Below, one piece after another: positions 56,601 through 64,000 of a stretch of 64,000 nucleotides of DNA. The notes beneath the pieces were generated by a model. That model was given only the letters and a program-made list of their open reading frames with translations, searched no databases and had not been told where the DNA came from. Numbering within the stretch: position 1 is the stretch's first letter; every line of letters starts with the position of its first letter. Origin of the DNA: Immersiella caudata (taxonomy: Eukaryota; Ascomycota; Sordariomycetes; Sordariales; Lasiosphaeriaceae); assembly GCA_030512335.1 (NCBI GenBank), contig JAULSU010000002.1:3162001-3226000 (forward strand), read 5' to 3'. Both the position numbers and the translations under genes were made by a program.

Positions 56601-59600
56601 AAAAGATGCCCGATCTGCCTACCTTCCTCGATTGCCCGGTGGGTCGGGGAAAGCGCCCTTCAGTCCATTCCGGTCTGAGGTCCACAGGCGACCAACGGTG
56701 AGCCAAAAAGTTGGTGACAACTGAAAGTTGCAGCACAGACGGGGTGAGCACAGCGAGGGGAGAAAGTGTGAAATTCCCCGAAGCTCTGTAAGACAGGGGC
56801 GCAGAAACGTCAGGGCGGGATTGGCCCCGACGATCTTCAGTGCCCTGCAGCAAGGATCAGGCATCTTGCTCTTGTGCAATCAAAGGCGAGAAAGGCCCAA
56901 GGCAAACAAGACTGGAGGTAACGGCAAGAAATATCACAACTGCCAACATATATCACCTCGAAATGGGGTAGTTGCAGGCTATTCTTGTTCACATATTGAC
57001 CTCGCCAAAAAGAAAACTCGCTGGTGGGAGGGCACCAAAGAAAACGACAGAGGTGTGACATTGGCCTCTGCAAACGATCAAGGTCATTCCGTCCCGCCGT
57101 TCCAGAGATGCAGCCATCACTCTGTAAAACTTGGCGCCCTAGTGCATCTCTGACTAACGCAAGGGGTTTCTCCGCCTGCGATGGGACGTCGTCGAGATAA
57201 AAAAGTCCTTTGGGTGGGAGCCGACTCTGACGGGTGTCCCGTGATTGGGCACGGTCCAGTCGACCGTGGCACCGGCCAAGCAACAAAATCATTCGTGGGG
57301 GTCACATCCACCGCCTATTTCTGCCAAACAGGAGTCGGGTCGTCTTGGCGCAAATGCCCGGAACGCACCCGGCGACCCAGCAAAGCCCACCAGCGGTGAA
57401 GCTCGGGCCCTCGAACAGTACAGAGTACAGTACACAGTGCAGAGACAGGTCTGGGCATCCGCTTCGCTCGAGACCCTAACCCTCCAAATTTCTCCACTCC
57501 ATCGCGGCATCCATTGCTCACCTGCAACCCCCGATTCTATCACTCCAAACCGCCAGAATGTCCTCGGAAACGCACCTGCAATTTGTCGGCCAAGAAACAC
57601 GATCACTCGATGTTTATTCCAGCGCAATTGCGAGTTCTCCTGTCCGGCTCCGAGGCTGCCCTGCCGATTCCCGGATTGCCCCAGTCAGCCATCCAGCTGA
57701 CCCGACATCTTACGGTCGCAGGGCCCCCAAGGACGAACCCCAGCGGCCCACCGCTGGAACTTGACCTCACTAAATTGCGCTGTCGCAGCAAGCAACCAAG
57801 CGGAATGCGACGCAAGTGGCCGTCGAGGGGGGCCCCAATCCCACGGTTGTTAGATCGTGCAGCGGACCTGCCTCCGAACAGCCACTACTGATTTCTTGGG
57901 ACGCTCTTGATCTGACCGGTCATCTTTCTGGACTGTTGCTTAGGGCCTTCCCCCGCCGAAACCTCAACTTTCCTGCAGTCATAGCACCAAGATACGTACA
58001 GGCAAGGGAGGTCGCGGTAAACCCGACAGTTCGTGCAACAACTAGTGGTGGTGGCAAAGCCTTCAGCTCTCTTTACCCCTCCCTCCTCGCCCCAGGAACA
58101 CCAAGGCGAGAGCCCCTCACTCGCGGAGGGCAAGGGTGGTTCAAAACAACTTCATGGCCGCGGAGACTAGCACAACTCCCCTCCCCCTGACTGTTGGTGC
58201 ACACACCGGCCGCTCCGCCGCCCGCTAACTCAACGTGGTGAGAGACCCGACACCCAGCGCGTCAGCCAGAGCTGGCAGGATCGCAAGACGTAGAGCACGA
58301 TGGCGTTCCAGCCGAGGGCCCAACTCTCTGGTACAGGTGACAGCGCCCTGCAAACCTTGATCAGCCCTCACCCCAGGCTAGACGACGTCAGCGCTGGAAA
58401 GAGCAAATTCGTTGAGCTCGGTGACCTCTCCCCTGCTTCCTCTTATCGCACAAGTATTAGCTATACGCAACGTCATCTCCCCTCGACGTGACAATGTCGA
58501 AGGCAGGATTCAGAGTAACATCACCCGATGAAAGGAGTTGGCGCGGACTTGAGCATGGGATCTGGTCAGCCAAATTTGGCCGATACCGTGGGCACGAGGG
58601 AAACTGAACGTCATCCAGGAGTCTGAGAGAGTCGTCGATCCACAGACAGTCAACAGAGATGACACTGGTCTTCGAGGCCTACTTTCACGAAAACGCCAGA
58701 ACGGATGCCGTTCTCCAACGTTCTCTTCTTTTACGTACGCAACGAAATCGTTGCGAGCACTCGAGCGAATAGGTCCTAGAGTCAAACCCGCCTTGAGTGG
58801 GCACTGACTCGTGCATTACGTGAGTTCAGTTCGTTCTGGGACTGAGAGCCCAAGGATCTGGCAAACCTACCGGCCCTCGCCGCTCGAACCACCCTCGTGG
58901 TCCCGGGGAAAGCACACAAGTGGCCGTTAGCGCCTGCGAGCCGCATTCCAGCAAATGACGCCCTTGATACCAGCTGGTTTCCAGGTCGCTTCGCGAGATG
59001 GGGTATACAGTGCCAAATCGTGGCCTGGACCCAAGACGCATACCCCAGACCGGGGCTTGGGACTAACACAAGCCAATTTTCCATTTCGGGACTAAAGTGC
59101 CGCAAAAGACCCTTGCCCGCAGGCAACCCCTGTTGACACTCAAATCCCAGAGGACTGGTTGATGGCAGATCCCCCGGTAAGGCCCGTTCATTGGGTACGC
59201 GAATCAAGAGCTGGACACGGGCGAGAGGAGCAGGTAGTGGTGGGTGCGCACAAAAAACCTGAGGGGCAGCGATTCAACTTTCCGCCTAACTTGAGTAATC
59301 GCGGGGAAATCTTGAGTCCAACAGATCTACAGGCCTCCCAAAGACAATAGCATCAACACAAGCCAATGGGCGTCGCACATATGGCAAGCAAGATGCACGT
59401 GCTTCGGCCAGATATCAGGACACCGCTCTCACAGGAGAAAATAACCAGACCACAGCATTGATGGTCAATCTTGGGAAGGACTTCATCATCCTGCTGCACC
59501 TTGCCTGCAGCAAAACCAGAAACTCACAGAGCTGGTACGTCGGGCTGGAGCGCCGCAGAAGGCGGTGACGTTTTGCAAGAGAGCGAGATAACTCCGGTCC

Positions 59601-62013
59601 CGTATCCCCCACCTCCACAACAACGTGTGGCTACGATATTTGCTCGTCATTGCAATCCAGGCGGTGACTAACAGCCATTTCGTGGGGGGGGGGGGCTGCC
59701 CTCCCGTCTTGCGGAATCCACTCATCCCAGTCTGCGCGATGCGCCAATGTCGATGGCTCGCGTGGTTGAAACGAGAAGATGCCCACAGCCAGACTTCTGA
59801 TCAAGCTCGTTCGCTCGCTTCCAGCACGTCTCTCCGATGGGCGGGGTCCGAATCAGCACGCAATCTTGGACTATGAATATTGGGCTGGCTTTTGCTTTTT
59901 GTTCAAGATAGCAGCTCCCGATGGCGACGGCGGGACCCGTATGCCCTGGTCCTGGCCTTTCCAATCGCCGCACACCACCGAAGCGGCAACGGCTTTCCAG
60001 GAGGGAGAGCGGGATGGTGGCTCGGTGTCTTATCAGAACGACCAAGTTTAGTGCGCTTCACGGGGAGCCATCACGGTAGCACGAAACACAAAGTGCTCCA
60101 ATGACAGCATTCTCGGCGCAATTGACGACAATGCTCAGGAAGGAGTGTGCATCAGGAATAAGCTTCGCCGGCCATCAGGACCAACGTCTGTCGTGATCGC
60201 ATCGAGAGCGGCTCGACACGAGATCGATCCAGCAGAGGCAGTGGCCGACCGCCTCCTGGTTTCCGACCATTCAGCTCACGACGGAGGCGAGTTGAGATTT
60301 GACTGGACAGCTCTTCCGCTCAACTACTAACGCAGGCAATATTGTTTGCAGGCGGCGAAAACAGCCACCAGTCGCAGGCGTTCAAAGGTTGCAAATTTGA
60401 CCGAGCGCCAGCATGAGATCTGATATTGCGGCTGATGAGGTGCTCAGACGTCGCTACGTCTTTCCGACATCACTCCTTCGCTCAGGACGTCAACGGCTTC
60501 GATCTACACGTCAACGAGGATGAGTATTGTGCCACAAATGAGATCCAGGTCGAACGGGACCAGATAATGCACCCATTGTGCTGTCAATGGACGCCAAGTA
60601 TGGTAGTCTGTAGCATCGAAAAAACGTTACGGCACAGATTGGACCACTCGAGGCCGGTAGCAGCGCCACGAGTTTTTCGCCATCAAGGTTCACCCCTGAA
60701 GCCAGAGCCGGCTTCGCTTCAACGGATGAACATCTTTTACAAGTAGGCTTGCAGCCGACAAAACAGAGGGGAGACTGGCAGCCACCCACATCCCACGACT
60801 TGCCCATTGCCGTCGGTCAGGTCAGGTGAGCATTCACCCCTCGGTGCGTGGCCCCGTGGAGCAGCCCGCCAAGCGAGCATGCAGCACTCATCTCATCGGA
60901 TTCCGGATGCAAGATCCTGCTGCGAAGGTGATCGGCCAAATCACAGACGCGATGCTGGCAGGACGGTTACACTCCAACCATCGGCGCGGCGAGCCCTGTT
61001 TTGTCGCCTGTTCTGGGGATGAAACTAAGAATCTGTCAGATATCATATTTTCCCAGTGCTTTGCTCGTTGGGGTCGACGCATATTTTAATCACCTTGGGA
61101 AGTGATTTGCCCCCAGACCCCTGACCCGACTCGCTCCTGTGTGTCTAGCCTGCAGAAGGGTGATGTGATGGATGTTCAGCACCTTCAGTTAGTACCATGG
61201 GGGGCTCACCCTCTCACACAAGCTCCCCACCAAAGGTCTAACAAACAGCAAAGCACACAACGCCTGGCCTACACTACTGTGGGAATCCGCGTCCACCTGC
61301 TGGGATCGGACCCTTGGAGGCGAGCAGTGACCACATCCGTACCCGTGCGGTCTGACTTTACCTGTTTCGGACAACCCGCGCAACAAAACGTCAAGCGCTG
61401 GGAACACCCGCGAGTGGGATCGGGTGTGGAAGACGGACTCAGTTCACGAAAGTTGGATCACTACCGCCGTCAACGCAATCCGGACATGTGCTCTATATTA
61501 GGTGGGGAGCGGGCGATGGGTCCAACGTGGGGAATTGGGGAGTGTTGGCGGCGCTTCGCGCGCGATGTTTGGCATGCGACCTCAAGCTGGTTGCGTGCTT
61601 TCTTGTGGCGAGATTGCAGTCCCCTAAAGAAGAGGCACGCAGCAAGACCCGAGTCAACGAAGTCGGGAGTCGACATCGCATCGTAACGCGAGTAGGAACA
61701 AAGGAAAAAAAACGCAAGCGTGGCATTGGACATGGTCCCGGAAAGGAAATCAGCCTTGCAGCGTGTCACGGACTGGGTTCCTGCACCAGTTTCCGGTCAC
61801 GCCTGTGCTCTTCTGTTGTGTACCCTCATGGCTGGGCTCGGGGCTGAGCCTCTGACTTCAACTGATGGCGGTGTGCGCTTAGAGCGGCGGCCCGTCCCCT
61901 GGCCGGAGACAGAAGCTTCGGAGTGAAGGACATCGGGCGCACGCGTCGGGGCGTTCTTAGAGTGCCGACAATCAAATGAGGTTGAGACAGGGGAGGCAGC
62001 TCAGGCGAGCAAG

Positions 62014-62037
62014 GACGACGACGACGACGACGACGAC
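62014..62037 (+). repeat. (GAC)8 trinucleotide repeat
   Basis: Eight perfect GAC units in the gene desert, not in a credible ORF. Confidence 0.9.
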
Positions 62038-63340
62038 GAAAATACACGGCATTGACGTTGACAGGCGAGACAATGAATGACGGCAAGCCGTGGCTGCAGG
62101 CCGTGATAATGCTACCCGCCGTGCATTGCGCGGGGGTTCATGAAATGGTCGGAACGCAATCCGACATCGCACCGCAGCTTTTGCTGCTCCCCATCACAAC
62201 TATCAGCGAGTGATGGTTGGCAACAAGAAGAGGATCAAGCTCGTTTCAGACATTGGAAACGCTGCAGCAGGCAGCCAGTGGGGGTATTTTCTGCCGCGCG
62301 TATCACATATACTGACCAAGCGCGGCATATTGTTTGTTTTCTGTACCTGCATCCCAGGAACCAGTCCCTTTTCGATGGCCCATCCATTATCGGTTTTTGG
62401 TTGCGAGAACAGGAGGCGCAGCGTACCGACTTCGCAACGCAGCCGGAACACGCGCAAGGGGAGAGACGTCATGTGCGCAACAGCCGCGATAATAGAATTC
62501 CGAGATAATAGCTCAGCCGGCAACACCATTTCCTGCCATGCCCGGTCACGATCACGAAGTGGTGGTTGGCAAGGCCAGCCCTTGCTCCCGCCAGCGAAAT
62601 CTGTTACCCCCTTGGGTTTTGCATGAAGGGGGGAACGTAGTCCATCGAGGCGCTGCTCATCGTCGTCGCCGCCGACGACCCCTCCCCCCTCGATCTCAAT
62701 ATGCATCCTCGTACTCACCCTCTGCGAGGAATGGGGCTAACAACCACCGGCCCTCCGCTCGAGAGTCGAATGCACTAAACCGAGATCGTGGAGGCAGTCC
62801 GGAGGAGAGATGATCCTAGAGAGCATCCGGTCTAGAACTGCGGGTGCAGGGCGAATCAGATTGCGCAAGTCATATTGTACTCCCCATGAGCCCTGAAGCG
62901 AGCATGCGGCTATTCTTCTCGACACAGACACGAGATGGCTCCGCCTTCTGGCTAACGACGGCGACGATCACGACTCGCCCCGTCGCCCCCGGGGAGCGTG
63001 CCGGCCCGTAGCGTTGGCTAAGAACTGACACCCCTTTGCCTTCACTAGCGTCGCTTCTCGGCCTTGTTTTTCTTTTTGTTGTTTTGGGTCTGCTTTGGGG
63101 TCTCCCCGCTGCCCGTAATTTTTTCTTGCTATTTCCCCCCACTCGCAATGTCCACGTTGCCCCTCCTGTGAAGGGCTGAGGCGGCTTCTCCGGAGAGAGA
63201 CTTTGGTCGACGACCTGGACCCGGTAGCCCACGTGGGGCCGTGATAATCGATCTTGATGGATACTGGTAGACACCTTGAAGCGGGCGGCTGAGGCGCGTC
63301 GATCGCGACATCCATCGAAAGCCGTGAAGGGGTCACCATG

Positions 63341-63390
63341 AAAAAAAATGGAAAAAAAAAGGAAAAAAAATGGAAAAAAAAAAAAAAAAA
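63341..63390 (+). repeat. Interrupted poly(A) tract
   Basis: Four A-runs of 8 to 18 bases separated by TGG or GG, ending just before GGTATAAGC. Long dA:dT tracts usually exclude nucleosomes at promoters. Confidence 0.85.
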
Positions 63391-64000
63391 GGTATAAGCT
63401 CCGCCCAAATCCCAATTACAGCATGAGATCTACAGGGTCCTGCTCTGTGTCTTGCCTGTTTTGCGGCGCTGCTGCACGTTTTGTCGTCACCCTATCCCTT
63501 GCGTTCACCCTTTTCTCTCACAGCCGCCTATGTCTCTGGCGTCTGCTTCGCTGCTTCTGACAGGACCGGCGGGCGGGCGGGCGGGCGGACGGACACACTG
63601 GCCCGGCCGCGGTGCAGCACAGCCATCGCCGGCCGCGGAGCACAGTCGTCTAGGCGTCGAGTCGAGGCTCTTAATTTCTCCGACTGATCGACACCGCTAT
63701 CACCGGGATTGGTGCTGCGTGTCTTAGTTGGACTTCCACAAAACGCCTTGTCTACCAGCCCCTCCCCCCGCCTTCCGCCAGACAGATCTTGGTAAGGTGA
63801 AAGAGACAATGACACTGCAGGGTGAAGGGAATGAAGGCTCGAGTCCTCCGCCGCCGTTTCCTGTCATGTCTTGTCTTGTCTTAGACGTCATGGGTGATGG
63901 GGATGCAAGGGTTGCGGATGAGCTGTCCCGGACCCGGATCGCCGATGTGGCTCTGACGTTCAGCCAGCCAGCAGTCAGTCTCCCGCACCTGGTCCGGCCG

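Larger units (their letters stand above)
53664..64000. other. Gene desert upstream of the AZF1-like gene
   Basis: Over 10 kb with no convincing coding region in any frame; ORFs reach 194 codons but are Arg/Ser/Pro-rich without conserved patterns. Notable contents: a splice-acceptor-like site (minus strand) at 53941-53968, five GGTACC palindromes at 54280-55549, C13 at 54344-54356, G12 at 59684-59695, (GAC)8 at 62014-62037, an A-tract and TATAA at 63341-63396, and a G-quadruplex motif at 63571-63585. It may hold a long 5' UTR, a non-coding RNA, or lineage-specific DNA. Confidence 0.6.

Noticed and set aside
61102..61686. 194-codon ORF in the gene desert, longest there
   Set aside because: Composition is random-like, with no domain, no matching splice-linked neighbours, and overlapping ORFs in other frames.
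62870..63415. 181-codon minus-strand ORF with an Phe-rich start
   Set aside because: The Phe run is only the translated A-tract; the rest shows no protein signature.

Overview
The window is nuclear DNA of a filamentous ascomycete, most likely a Sordariomycete. The reasons are dense, intron-poor housekeeping genes, short GT-AG introns (46 to about 130 bp, mostly 48 to 70 bp) with CTRAY-type branch points, roughly 50-60% GC, pyrimidine-rich promoters, and fungus-specific genes such as EIS1, BIG1, FES1 and recyclin. There is no sign of operons, phage, CRISPR, an integrated virus, or a recognisable transposon. Gene models were built by hand from splice signals, reading-frame arithmetic and family knowledge; no search was run.

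Layout: 0-11 kb carries GLE1 (mRNA export), TLG1 (SNARE), a cyclophilin B with two possible C termini, TRM112, BIG1, RRP17, tropomyosin and a probable Cut2-type securin. 12-23 kb carries SET1 (H3K4 methyltransferase), VMA1 (V-ATPase subunit A, no intein) and recyclin-1. 23-32 kb carries a CDK7/Kin28 kinase, a Frag1/DRAM/Sfk1 membrane protein, the eisosome protein EIS1 and an IphP-type phosphatase. 31-38 kb carries the divergent ribosome-assembly pair LTV1/LSG1 and a secreted protein made of two PAN-like repeats. 39-50 kb carries mitochondrial uL5 (MRPL7), FES1, actin, a mitochondrial GGQ release-factor-like protein, a serine palmitoyltransferase small subunit, and the divergent pair ELP2/URM1. 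The last recognised gene is an AZF1-like four-finger C2H2 transcription factor (52.1-53.7 kb). It sits alone between about 1.8 kb and 10.3 kb of DNA without convincing genes.

Themes: two divergent gene pairs each join one process. LTV1 and LSG1 act in late 40S and 60S maturation. ELP2 and URM1 supply the two halves of the mcm5s2U34 tRNA modification, and TRM112, partner of the Trm9 methyltransferase in the same pathway, lies elsewhere in the window. An 11-bp telomere-repeat-like element, CAACAACCCTA, recurs upstream of LTV1, MRPL7 and RCY1.

Most worth following up: alternative splicing that would switch cyclophilin B between an ER-retained soluble form and a membrane-anchored form; the shared ELP2/URM1 promoter; the telobox-like motif; and the 10-kb gene desert with clustered GGTACC palindromes upstream of the AZF1-like gene. 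I found no clearly novel multigene system. The window is mainly conserved core genome.
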